Positions 47,201 through 54,651 of a DNA stretch of 64,000 nucleotides are shown one piece after another. A program made the position numbers and the translations under genes. The DNA lies in contig JAKLFB010000003.1 in NCBI GenBank assembly GCA_022711435.1, positions 184,728-248,727 of the forward strand, given 5' to 3'. Below the pieces are notes generated by a model. That model searched no databases and had not been told where the DNA came from. It saw only the letters and a list, made by a program, of their open reading frames with translations. Origin of the DNA: Verrucomicrobiota bacterium. Its GTDB lineage: Bacteria > Verrucomicrobiota > Verrucomicrobiia > Limisphaerales > UBA1319. Position 1 is the first letter of the stretch. Each line of letters begins with the position of its first letter.

Positions 47201-49399
47201 CGGGTTGCAGAAAACGAGTTCGGATCGGCCTTCGCCCTCGATGCGTTGGGCGAGGAGGTGTATTTGTTCTCGCCGGCGCTTGGCTACAGCGATGGCATCG
47301 AGTTTTCGGCCACGGCGAGGGGCATGAGCCTTGGGCGGCACATCCTCAGCACCGGCGAGGAGTTGTTTGCGCCGCAATCGATGCAGACCCTTGGCGCGTC
47401 GAACGCGCCACCGGCAGTGGGGCCCGTCGTCATCGCCGAGATCCTGGACGATCTCCGCGGAATTCTCTTCCTCGAGCTTCTCAATTTCACGGACGAAGAG
47501 GTGGCGTTGTTCGATCCGAATCATCCAACCCACACGTGGAGGCTCAACGGCTTCGAGTTCGGCGCCGGCGTGAGGCTGCCGGCCCGGGGGATTCTCCTGC
47601 TGGCGCCCGCATCCGGTCCGACGCCGGAGGAATTCCGGCTGCTGCATCAGGTCCCCGTCGAGGTACCGATCCTGGCGTTGGGGGGAACGATCGATCCCGA
47701 GGTGTGCGAACTGGTTCTCGAGCGTCCGGGCGATCCGGTGGCGTCGGGCGACGGTGCGGGCCGCGTGCCTTACCTTGAAGCCGACCGGGTCAGGTATTGC
47801 CGCCAGGCGCCATGGCCTGATCTGGCGGCGCTTGCGGGACGTTCGCTCGAGCGAGTCGTGCCGGACGGGTGCGGCAGCGAGCCGCTCCATTGGCAGGCCA
47901 GCGATGCCGTTCAGGGCACGCCCGGCCGGGGCCCGCAGCCGCCGACCACACCCCTCCTTGCCTCCGATCGGACATCCATGGCGGTCACCGCGTTCCTCGG
48001 CACAGATGCGTTCCCGGAAGATTTTCAGGTCTGGAATGGAGGGGTGGGCACGCTCGCCTTTGCCGTCGAGAGCTCGTCTCCGCTGGTCGAGGTGACGCCC
48101 GCCAGCGGCATCTCGACGGGCTCAGGCGACCGACAGCTCATATTCCTCGAGTTCCATACCGCCCGGCTGAGCCTGGGGGCATACACCGTTCCGATCGTGC
48201 TGCGCGACAGCGGGTCCGGGGCGCCCAACGGCCCGCTGGCGATCGACATCACGATCCATGTTGTTGCGCCGCCGACCCCCGAGATCGGGCTGGATCCGGA
48301 AGCGCTCGATGTGCGGGCGCGGGCAAGCGCAACGAATCTCTTCTCCACCCTCCGAGTGTTCAACGCCGGCACGGGCATGCTCCATTATCGAGCTGCGAGC
48401 GATGTGGATTGGATGATCGTGGCGCCGGGCGAGGGCTCTTCGGAAAACCGCACGGACATTCGCTCCCATCGGATCGATTTCCGGATCGCAGGTCTTGGCT
48501 CTGGAATCCACCGGGGGCGCATCCGGATTGCGGAATCCGCGGGGGGCTCGCCGGCCGCCGCGGTCGACGTGGCGCTGGAAGTGGTCGACCGGCGGGAGTT
48601 CATCGCCTTCAACGATCTGTCCTGGGCTGCGAGCCAGATCAGTGATCGGATCACCGTCCATACGACCGCCGATGGCGGCGGTGGAGGCAGCGGGGGGGGC
48701 GAGCTGCTCGATTATGAAAGCGGCCTTCCGACGGGCGTGAATCTCCAGATCACCGGCGGCCTGTGGAACGGAGGCACGCATGCCACGCAAGGCCGGTCCG
48801 CGGATCCGGGCACCGACGCGGCTGGGGTGTTCGCGGGCAAGGTGGATGGCCAGGGGGTTCTGAGCTATGCGGCCACGGACCTCGTGCTGGCGCTGTCCGG
48901 ACTTGATCCCAGCGCGCGGTACGAAGTCGTGCTGTTTGGGAATCGGGACAGCTATGCCGATCGGTTCACAACGGTCACGCTGGAGGGGGCGGCTTCATTC
49001 ACGAACCGGAGCACTCCGGGCGTTGCCATCTCCGGACCCGCAGGCGCGACCGCGCGGATCCGCAACGGCCAGAACAGCGCGGCGGGGCAGGTTGCGCGCT
49101 ACGCCGAGATCATCCCCGGTCCGGAAGGCCTGATCCATCTGCGGATCCCCGCCGCGGGCGCCGCCGCCGAGACCCGCTACTACCTCAACGCGCTGATGCT
49201 TGCCTCGGCGCCGCCGCTCCCGGCACATCTCGGCATAGCGATCATGGAGGGCGGCAAGGTCCGGATTTCGTGGGCCGGCTCTGGGCAGCTCGAGAACGCC
49301 CCCGATCCGAATGGCCCGTGGGCGATCAGCGCCGCGCAGGACAATCCCCAAGCGATCGAGCCTGCGGCGAGGGCGATGTTCTATCGGATTCGGGACTAA
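44210..49399 (+). CDS. CotH-kinase/lamin-tail-domain secreted protein
   Basis: A protein of about 1729 residues. The signal peptide (VLVWAALLLAAIPSVRA) leads to a chitobiase-type domain (RFSVKRGFYDAPFAVVIS), a CotH kinase-like domain (LILRAGHNKSWPGPGPNLRE, HLYLNGLYWGLYNPVERPDH), further lamin-tail modules (ILTHSEPPQTDAVELYNPTA) and the tail GGKVRISWAGSGQLENAPD with FYRIRD. The start is uncertain: no ATG lies between the MITE and the signal peptide, and the GTG at 44210 gives a short n-region without basic residues. In-frame ATGs at 43979 and 43892 would read through the MITE. The insertion may have removed the original start, so expression is doubtful. Confidence 0.75.
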   Translation: MLVWAALLLAAIPSVRAADNPALPRVKDTRFSVKRGFYDAPFAVVISSDTPGASIRCTLDGSDPRTSSRIFSGPSPFEVTIDPAGYYGGRRPWITPGVVLRACATASGHDPSNVDTQSYLFLDRVKTQGNVTPSGDDVFWDTVMDPRVVNDPRYAAEIIPALQAIPILSIVMDWEDLFGAGGIHRGNNLANHALEKPCSIELVYPPAPAFAGLAGFQVRGGIKIQGGGGRWDKGLYDPKQSFTLMFQPLFGGPGRLRYPLFETAPLNRESDAAEYNRLILRAGHNKSWPGPGPNLRETVVYTRDEYSRASHLALSGPGQDAHGTFVHLYLNGLYWGLYNPVERPDHGFQSIYFGGDGEHYDSYKQRNGDPNGDRTRLSAAQAIVANPASAYAAVREHIDTAAYIDYLIVTWASGAADGPQWYGGNSRNPAGPVRFFVWDYEDAYTPSGAGRGGAGYTYVEPLLFASAKKHPEFRMELADRLYRHCYNDGEFTDAKNIERWLTLARFIESAVIGESARWGDQGPSSRNTPDISGYQPPLNRDDHWRPARDEVARMLEGNTARMIADLRNRGYYPSLNARAPLFLDAQDKPITAAWISFTNHVEVRIARDGSTGVLFYTDDGRDPRAEGGVPQGIEAGNGTYLNLTATTTLKARVRFGSEWSPLHVLSLHEPGADAAALARIEISEIMYHPAGAELARRRPITRFRANAGGADEGRGVIQLAANAPGNGFGSGDLILVSDASNGINNGSFTVERVSGRDVFLDQTLADEWPTNAAADLLLDGDRYEFLEIKNNGAAPVNLSGVVFTSGIRCAFAEGTLLEPGRFRLLAPERNNLRDRYPQLAITDRYQGALNNGGEILRLSDRFGRVFLEAAFDDSAPWPAAGDGLGHSLVPARTPWALSPRDPAFWRASSQPNGSPGSDDPEPAIPGIRINEILTHSEPPQTDAVELYNPTAEPVDLGGWHLTDDRSQPRRWTFPSGAVLPPGGFLAVYQGHYEGETLRVAENEFGSAFALDALGEEVYLFSPALGYSDGIEFSATARGMSLGRHILSTGEELFAPQSMQTLGASNAPPAVGPVVIAEILDDLRGILFLELLNFTDEEVALFDPNHPTHTWRLNGFEFGAGVRLPARGILLLAPASGPTPEEFRLLHQVPVEVPILALGGTIDPEVCELVLERPGDPVASGDGAGRVPYLEADRVRYCRQAPWPDLAALAGRSLERVVPDGCGSEPLHWQASDAVQGTPGRGPQPPTTPLLASDRTSMAVTAFLGTDAFPEDFQVWNGGVGTLAFAVESSSPLVEVTPASGISTGSGDRQLIFLEFHTARLSLGAYTVPIVLRDSGSGAPNGPLAIDITIHVVAPPTPEIGLDPEALDVRARASATNLFSTLRVFNAGTGMLHYRAASDVDWMIVAPGEGSSENRTDIRSHRIDFRIAGLGSGIHRGRIRIAESAGGSPAAAVDVALEVVDRREFIAFNDLSWAASQISDRITVHTTADGGGGGSGGGELLDYESGLPTGVNLQITGGLWNGGTHATQGRSADPGTDAAGVFAGKVDGQGVLSYAATDLVLALSGLDPSARYEVVLFGNRDSYADRFTTVTLEGAASFTNRSTPGVAISGPAGATARIRNGQNSAAGQVARYAEIIPGPEGLIHLRIPAAGAAAETRYYLNALMLASAPPLPAHLGIAIMEGGKVRISWAGSGQLENAPDPNGPWAISAAQDNPQAIEPAARAMFYRIRD

Positions 49400-49430
49400 G
49401 GTTCTGTGCAAAAATTACTTCCGATTATGG
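49398..49430 (+). repeat. Solo copy of the MITE end at the Dus gene start
   Basis: TAAGGTTCTGTGCAAAAATT and on to CCGATTATGG copies the end of the element at 43998 with two or three changes. It starts at the stop codon of the CotH gene (TAA) and its last bases contain the ATG (49427) of the next gene. The partner arm is absent. Confidence 0.7.
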
Positions 49431-50416
49431 GCCAGATTCTGATCGGGGGCGTTCGGCTATGCCCGGCGCGATTTTGCGCGCCGCTGGCGGGCTACACCCA
49501 TAGCGCCTTTCGCCGGCTGGCGGCGGAGATCGGGGGGTGCGGGGCTTTTTGGACCGAGATGCTTGCCGCCCGGCAGGTGTTGAGCGAGGACTTTGGGCGA
49601 TCGCCTTGGCTGCGGTGGCGTCCGGTGGAAGGCATGGTGTTCCATCAGCTGATGGTTCGAGCGGACGATCCCATCGAGCGGGTTCTTGATCGCATGGAGC
49701 AGCATGGGGTTGCCGCGGTCGATGTCAATCTGGCCTGCCACGCCCGAGAGATCCGATCCCGGAAATCGGGCAGCGCGCTGTTCGAGGACCTGGTCGCGCT
49801 CGAGCAGACGATCGTGCGCATGCGCCGTCATTGGCCGGGCGTGCTGACAGCCAAGATCCGCCTGGGCCGGCAACGGCCGGACTGGAAGGATCGGTTCGCC
49901 GAGCGGATGCGGATATTGGCGGAATCGGGCATCGATGCTGTGATCCTGCATCCGCGGTTTTTCGAGGAGAAATTCAAGCGTCGAGCGCGCCACGAGCTGA
50001 TCCCATGGGCGGCATCGTTGACGCGGCTGCCGGTGATTGCGAACGGGGATCTGGGTGGGCCGGACTCGGTTCGCCAATGGGGGAGGCATCTCGAGCCGGC
50101 AGCCGGGATCATGATGGGTCGGATGGCGGTGGCGCGCCCCTGGCTGTTCGCGGCGTGGGAGCAGCCGATCGAGGTTGAGCCAGCCGCCATCTGGCGCCGG
50201 CTTTACGATTACGTGCTTGAAGATTTCGAGCCGGCAGCCGCCCTGCGCCGCATTCAGATGTTCACAAAATACTTTGCCGCCAATTTCCAGTTTGGCCATG
50301 CATTTCGATGTGCGGTCGGGTCGGCCCCATCGCTCGAGGAAGCGCGGGGGCGCGCCGAAGCGTTCCTTGCGGCGCGGCCCGCCATGGTGTCGGCGCCGTC
50401 GGTTTCCGGGCTTTGA
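49427..50416 (+). CDS. tRNA-dihydrouridine synthase family protein
   Basis: A 329-residue TIM-barrel FMN enzyme. APLAGYTHSAFRRLA is the N-terminal FMN site. The catalytic-cysteine region reads DVNLACHAREI, where the usual text is 'DiNmGCPv'; Cys is kept but followed by His. KIRLGRQRPDWKDR, RLPVIANGDL and GIMMGRMAVARPWLF complete the FMN-binding set. The protein probably reduces uridines in tRNA. The ATG at 49427 lies in the solo repeat copy; a further ATG at 49406 is also inside the repeat. Confidence 0.85.
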   Translation: MGQILIGGVRLCPARFCAPLAGYTHSAFRRLAAEIGGCGAFWTEMLAARQVLSEDFGRSPWLRWRPVEGMVFHQLMVRADDPIERVLDRMEQHGVAAVDVNLACHAREIRSRKSGSALFEDLVALEQTIVRMRRHWPGVLTAKIRLGRQRPDWKDRFAERMRILAESGIDAVILHPRFFEEKFKRRARHELIPWAASLTRLPVIANGDLGGPDSVRQWGRHLEPAAGIMMGRMAVARPWLFAAWEQPIEVEPAAIWRRLYDYVLEDFEPAAALRRIQMFTKYFAANFQFGHAFRCAVGSAPSLEEARGRAEAFLAARPAMVSAPSVSGL

Positions 50417-50460
50417 AGAAAGCCGGCGGCGCCCGGGATCCCTGCGCGCTTACAGCCTAA

Positions 50461-50506
50461 CTTCTCCCTCGCCTCCATGCTTCATGGAGGCGAGGGCCGG
50501 GGAGAG
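50461..50506. terminator. Palindromic repeat between convergent dus and hcp
   Basis: CCCTCGCCTCCATG (50466-50479), loop CTT and CATGGAGGCGAGGG (50483-50496) make a 14-bp stem with a 3-base loop, the same geometry as at 19757-19787, followed by GCCGGGGAGAGG. It lies between two converging genes and may end transcription from both sides. Confidence 0.65.
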
Positions 50507-50511
50507 GAGGG

Positions 50512-52155
50512 TTACTTCAGAATCGCAGCCAGATCCTGTTCGGGTGTTGTGACCGGCATGAGATTGAACTTGTCCACCAGGACGCGGAGCACGTTGGGGG
50601 TGACAAACGCGGGCAGCGTGGGGCCGAGCCGGATGTTGCGGATGCCCAGGTGGAGCAGGGTGAGCAGGATGACGACGGCCTTCTGTTCGTACCAGGAGAG
50701 CACGAGCGAGAGGGGCAGGTCGTTGACGCCGCACTGGAACGCCTTCGAGAGTGCGACGGCGATCTGGATGGCGGAGTAGGCGTCGTTGCACTGGCCGATG
50801 TCGAGCAGGCGCGGGATGCCGCCGATGGCGCCGAAATCGCGCTTGTTGAACCGGTATTTGCCGCAGGCCAGGGTCAGGATCACGCAGTTCGATGGCACCG
50901 ATTCCGCCAGTTCCGTGTAGTAATCGCGGCCGGGACGCGCTCCATCACAGCCGCCGATCAGGAAGAAATGGCGGATGGCGCCGGACTTGACCGCCTCGAT
51001 GACCTTGTCGGCGACGCTCATGACGGCCTGATGGCCAAAGCCGACCAGAATGGTCTGGTCGGGGCCGTCCTCGGCGAATCCAGGGGCCTGGAGGGCTGCA
51101 TCGATGACCGGTTTGAAATTGCGGTCGGCGATATGGCGGACGCCGGGCCAGGCGACCAGGCCGGAGGTGAAGATCCGGTCCTTGTAGGTTGGCCTCGGTT
51201 TCTGGATGCAGTTGGTCGTCATCAGGATGGCGCCAGGGAACACGTCGAATTCGTCGGCCTGATCCTGCCAGGCGCCGCCGTAGTTGCCGGCGAGGTGCGG
51301 GTAAGCCTTGAGCTTCGGGTAGCCGTGGGCGGGGAGCATCTCGCCGTGGGTGTAGACATGGATGCCGGTGCCGGCGGTCTGCTTGAGGAGCTCATCGAGG
51401 TCCTTGAGGTCGTGACCGGAAACGAGGATGGCCTTGCCGCGGACGGGGTGGATGCGGACGGGGGTGGGGGCGGGGTGTCCGTAGGCGCCGGTGTTGGCCG
51501 CATCAAGCAGCTCCATGACCTTGAGGTTGACCTCGCCGCAGCGCAGGTTCATCCCGAGCAGGGCATCCACGGCCGGGTTCGGCCGGGTGAGAAAATCGAG
51601 CGCTTCATGGAAAAACGCGAACACGGCGTCGGACTCATGGCCGAGGACCAGCGCGTGGTCGGCGTAGGCGGCGGCGCCTTTGAGGCCGTAGGTCAGCAGC
51701 TCCATGAGGCCGGAGATGTCCTCGCCGTGCTGCTCGCGCCGGCGGAGGATCGAGACCGAATCGCACTGGCCGAGAAGCCCTTCGTAGGTGGGGGAGGGAA
51801 CCCAGGTGGCGGAGCCCGATAGGCTTTCGGGCGCCTGCCCGGCCTGGCGGCACGCGGACTCATAGAGGCGGCGCGCCTGATCCCGCATTCGCACCCCGTC
51901 CCGAATCCGCTGGGCGACGCGCTGGGGATCGAAGTTGACGTTCGTTACCGTGGTGAACAACGCCTCGACAACGAACACGTCGATCGCGCGGTCGCGCGTG
52001 CCGAGGGCGCGGGCCCGATGCGCGTATTGGGCAATGCCCTGGGTGACGTAGAGCAGGAGGTCCTGGAGATTGGCGGTCGCTTCATCCTTGCCGCAGACCG
52101 AGGTCACGGTGCAGCCCTTGCCCTTCGAGGTTTGTTCGCACTGATAACAAAACAT
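50512..52155 (-). CDS. hcp: Hydroxylamine reductase (hybrid-cluster protein)
   Basis: A 547-residue hybrid-cluster protein beginning MFCYQCEQT. The N-terminal Cys3, Cys6, Cys15 and Cys21 (spacing 2, 8 and 5) bind the cubane cluster in the compact pattern seen in strict anaerobes and archaea. Further C-terminal Cys residues in LIGGCDGARPGR, ILTLACGKYRFNK and DIGQCNDAYSA serve the hybrid 4Fe-2S-2O cluster. The enzyme handles hydroxylamine or NO under nitrosative stress in low oxygen. A palindromic FNR/DNR-like site lies 121 bases upstream. The start at 52155 gives the cluster motif at the N-terminus. Confidence 0.95.
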   Translation of the reverse strand: MFCYQCEQTSKGKGCTVTSVCGKDEATANLQDLLLYVTQGIAQYAHRARALGTRDRAIDVFVVEALFTTVTNVNFDPQRVAQRIRDGVRMRDQARRLYESACRQAGQAPESLSGSATWVPSPTYEGLLGQCDSVSILRRREQHGEDISGLMELLTYGLKGAAAYADHALVLGHESDAVFAFFHEALDFLTRPNPAVDALLGMNLRCGEVNLKVMELLDAANTGAYGHPAPTPVRIHPVRGKAILVSGHDLKDLDELLKQTAGTGIHVYTHGEMLPAHGYPKLKAYPHLAGNYGGAWQDQADEFDVFPGAILMTTNCIQKPRPTYKDRIFTSGLVAWPGVRHIADRNFKPVIDAALQAPGFAEDGPDQTILVGFGHQAVMSVADKVIEAVKSGAIRHFFLIGGCDGARPGRDYYTELAESVPSNCVILTLACGKYRFNKRDFGAIGGIPRLLDIGQCNDAYSAIQIAVALSKAFQCGVNDLPLSLVLSWYEQKAVVILLTLLHLGIRNIRLGPTLPAFVTPNVLRVLVDKFNLMPVTTPEQDLAAILK

Positions 52156-52275
52156 AAGTGTCCAATCTTGATCGAGTTTCTGTGGCGCAAGCCCCAACGT
52201 CGCCGGGCACGCCAATGCCCGGCCGGCCAGCCGGCGCGTCGCGGATCACACTAGGAATCAAAGATGCCTGATTCA

Positions 52276-52289
52276 TTGACCTGGGTCAA
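52276..52289. promoter_or_regulatory. FNR/DNR-like palindrome upstream of hcp
   Basis: TTGACCTGGGTCAA is a perfect dyad (TTGAC-4-GTCAA) that matches the general FNR/DNR/NNR consensus TTGAY-4-RTCAA. hcp genes are often controlled by such regulators in response to NO or oxygen loss. No regulator gene is in the window. Confidence 0.5.
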
Positions 52290-52348
52290 GAAACCGAGGG
52301 ATCAGCGGCCATTCATGTTGGGCCGCATCCCTCGAATCGGAGCATTGA

Positions 52349-52519
52349 CATTTTCGATTGGTGGAGCTGGCGGCCGCGCATACCGAAAAGCTGGGTGTGC
52401 GCAGCATCGATCTGCTGCACGTCGGACTCGCATTGGCGCTTCAAGCCACCGACTTCCTGACCCATGACGCGCGCCAGGCAATGCTGGCGAACGCCGCGGG
52501 TCTGCGGGTCAAACCGTGA
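52349..52519 (+). pseudogene. C-terminal fragment of a second VapC-like PIN gene
   Basis: Reading from just after a TGA at 52346, the frame encodes RLVELAAAHTEKLGVRSIDL, LHVGLALALQATDFLTHDAR and QAMLANAAGLRVKP before TGA. The D-x-x-H-V-x-x-A helix and the 'FLThDaRQ' strand are the second half of a PIN toxin. The N-terminal half and start codon are gone, and no antitoxin is adjacent. Confidence 0.65.
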
Positions 52520-52646
52520 TCGGGCCGCGCCGCAACCCGGGCATTGCCCGGCGCCCGCAGTGGACGATCCGGATTGCATTTGGGCGGGGCCGAGTCATAA
52601 TGCAATGCGCGTGGAATCAACAAGAACAGGGAAGACTAAAGAGCAT

Positions 52647-53549
52647 ATGAAGACCAGTGTGATGATGTATGGCGCGGCGGTTCTGCTGGCGGCCGGAGTG
52701 TTGCCGATGCAGGGCGCCCAGCCGGAGCGCAAGCCGCTGCCGGTCTTGAGCGAGGCGGAGCTGGGCCGGATCGATGCCGCCCTTCCGGAGAAGGCTGCCG
52801 CGGCTCCCAAACAGCCGCGCCGTTTGCTGGTGTTTCACCGGTGCGAAGGATTTGTTCATGGAGGCGGCATTGTGGCGGGCAACCGGGCCATCGAATCGAT
52901 GGGCAAAAAGACGGGGGCGTTCGCCGTGGATATCTCCGAGGATTACGGGGTGTTTACGCCCGACAACCTGGCCAAATACGACGTGGTGGTCCTCAACAAC
53001 ACCACCCAGCTGAAGCTGTCGAGCGAGGCCCGGCAGGCGCTGCTGGATTTCGTCCGAGGCGGCAAAGGCCTGGTCGGCATCCATGCCGCGACCGACAATT
53101 TTTACGACTGGCCGGAGGGGGCGGCGATGCTCGGCGGCGTGTTCGACGGGCATCCGTGGGGCGGCAACGGGACGTGGGCGTTCAAGCTGGACGATCCGAA
53201 GCACGCGCTGAACCGGGCCTTTGGCGGGCAGGGCTTCAAGCTCAAGGATGAGATCTACCAGTTCAAGGAGCCTTACACCCGGGAGGACCGGCGGGTGCTG
53301 CTCACGCTGGACCTGTCGGATCCTGCCACGGGCGGCGTCCAGAAGGGAGTCAAGCGGGCCGACAAGGATTTCGCGGTTGCGTGGGTGAAGAGCGAGCAGA
53401 AAGGGCGCGTGTTTTTCTGCGGCCTGGGACATGAACGCAACGTGTTCATGGAGCCGGCGGTCATGCAGTTCCTGCTGGACGGCATCCAGTACGCCGCGGG
53501 CGACCTGCGCGCCAACGCGCGGCCGCGGCAGCCGGGCAGGGCGAGGTGA
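52647..53549 (+). CDS. ThuA-domain protein, exported
   Basis: A 300-residue protein with a signal peptide (MKTSVMMYGAAVLLAAGVLPMQG) and a ThuA/glutamine-amidotransferase-like fold: RRLLVFHRCEGFVHGG, NLAKYDVVVLNNTTQ, GKGLVGIHAATDNFYDWPE and GRVFFCGLGHERNVFM. ThuA-like proteins are widespread in Verrucomicrobiota and linked to sugar metabolism; no reaction is proven for this type. It is followed one base later by the WxcM-like gene, perhaps by chance of compact packing. Confidence 0.88.
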   Translation: MKTSVMMYGAAVLLAAGVLPMQGAQPERKPLPVLSEAELGRIDAALPEKAAAAPKQPRRLLVFHRCEGFVHGGGIVAGNRAIESMGKKTGAFAVDISEDYGVFTPDNLAKYDVVVLNNTTQLKLSSEARQALLDFVRGGKGLVGIHAATDNFYDWPEGAAMLGGVFDGHPWGGNGTWAFKLDDPKHALNRAFGGQGFKLKDEIYQFKEPYTREDRRVLLTLDLSDPATGGVQKGVKRADKDFAVAWVKSEQKGRVFFCGLGHERNVFMEPAVMQFLLDGIQYAAGDLRANARPRQPGRAR

Positions 53550-53550
53550 C

Positions 53551-54519
53551 ATGGGCGAGGCGCCGTTCATTCATCCGCAAGCCCTGGTCGAGCCCGGAGC
53601 GAAGGTGGGGGCTCGAACCCGGGTCTGGGCGTTCGCCCATCTGCTGCCGGGCGCGCGGGTGGGCGAGGACTGCAACATCTGCGACCATGTGTTCATCGAG
53701 AATGACGTGGCCGTGGGGGACCGGGTGACGATCAAGTGCGGAGTCCAGTTGTGGGATGCGGTGGTGCTCGAGGACGACGTGTTTGTCGGGCCCAACGCGA
53801 CCTTCACGAACGACCGGTTTCCGCGCAGCCGGCGGCATCCCCCGGCCTATCTGCCGACCGTGGTGCGATCGGGGGCGTCGATTGGGGCGAACGCGACGAT
53901 TCTGGCGGGGATCACGATCGGGCGCAACGCGATGGTTGGCGCGGGAGCGGTGGTGACCAAGGATGTTCCGGCCAACGCGGTGGTGGTGGGCAACCCGGCT
54001 CGAATCAAGGGCTATGTCACCGGGAGGGAACGGGCGCCGGGAGGGGCGGCGGCCCCGGCGACGCCGTCGGCCGGACAGGGCGCCGAGCTGGACGTCCGCG
54101 GCGTGCGGCAGTTCGAGCTGCCGCTGGTCGCGGACCTGCGCGGCAGCCTCTCCTTCGCCGAGGTCGAGCGCCATCTGCCGTTCGCGCCGCGCCGGTATTT
54201 CGTTGTGTTCGATGTCCAGAGCGAGAAGATCCGCGGCGAGCATGCGCACCGGCGGCTGCATCAGTTCCTGGTTTGCCTGAAGGGCTCATGCACGGTGATG
54301 GTGGACGACGGGGAGCGGAGGGCGGAGGTGGTGTTGAACCGCCCGACGCTGGGGTTGTGGGTGCCGCCGATGGTCTGGGCCGCCCAGTATCACTACTCGC
54401 CGGACGCGCTGCTGCTCGTCCTGGCGTCGGAGCCGTACGATGCCGCGGAGTACATCCGGGATTACGACGTTTTTCTGGCCGAGGTTCGAGCCTCGAGTGG
54501 ACCGGGCCGCCCGGCCTGA
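53551..54519 (+). CDS. WxcM-like fusion: N-acetyltransferase plus sugar 3,4-ketoisomerase
   Basis: A 322-residue two-domain protein. Residues 1-155 are a left-handed beta-helix acyltransferase with hexapeptide repeats (GARVGEDCNICDHVFIENDV, GANATILAGITIGRNAMVG). After a 40-residue Pro/Ala linker, residues 190-322 are a cupin like FdtA/QdtA (QFELPLVADLRGSLSFAEVE, GEHAHRRLHQFLVCLKGSC). Such fusions make dTDP-3-acylamino-3,6-dideoxyhexoses: the cupin isomerises the dTDP-4-keto sugar, an aminotransferase (not here) aminates it, and the first domain acetylates it. It is the only visible sugar-modifying enzyme of the glycan cluster. Confidence 0.88.
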   Translation: MGEAPFIHPQALVEPGAKVGARTRVWAFAHLLPGARVGEDCNICDHVFIENDVAVGDRVTIKCGVQLWDAVVLEDDVFVGPNATFTNDRFPRSRRHPPAYLPTVVRSGASIGANATILAGITIGRNAMVGAGAVVTKDVPANAVVVGNPARIKGYVTGRERAPGGAAAPATPSAGQGAELDVRGVRQFELPLVADLRGSLSFAEVERHLPFAPRRYFVVFDVQSEKIRGEHAHRRLHQFLVCLKGSCTVMVDDGERRAEVVLNRPTLGLWVPPMVWAAQYHYSPDALLLVLASEPYDAAEYIRDYDVFLAEVRASSGPGRPA

Positions 54520-54587
54520 CGATCCATGGAAAGGCCTCGCGATCCAAGGTCGGCTCGCTGAATCCATGAGCCGAAGGCGCCCTCGCG

Positions 54588-54646
54588 CTGCTCTCTCCCG
54601 CGCGACCGCGGGGGAGAGGGCGGCTGAAGGCCAGGAGAGAGAGGGC
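54588..54646. repeat. Palindromic repeat supplying the ribosome binding site of the next gene
   Basis: CTCTCTCCCGCG, CCGCGGGGGAGAGGG, then GGCTGAAGGCCAGGAGAG form the same type of stem and tail as at 19757-19812. The tail GGAGAGAGAGGG lies 6 to 18 bases before the ATG at 54652 and is the only purine-rich stretch that can act as the Shine-Dalgarno site. Confidence 0.65.
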
Positions 54647-54651
54647 GATTG

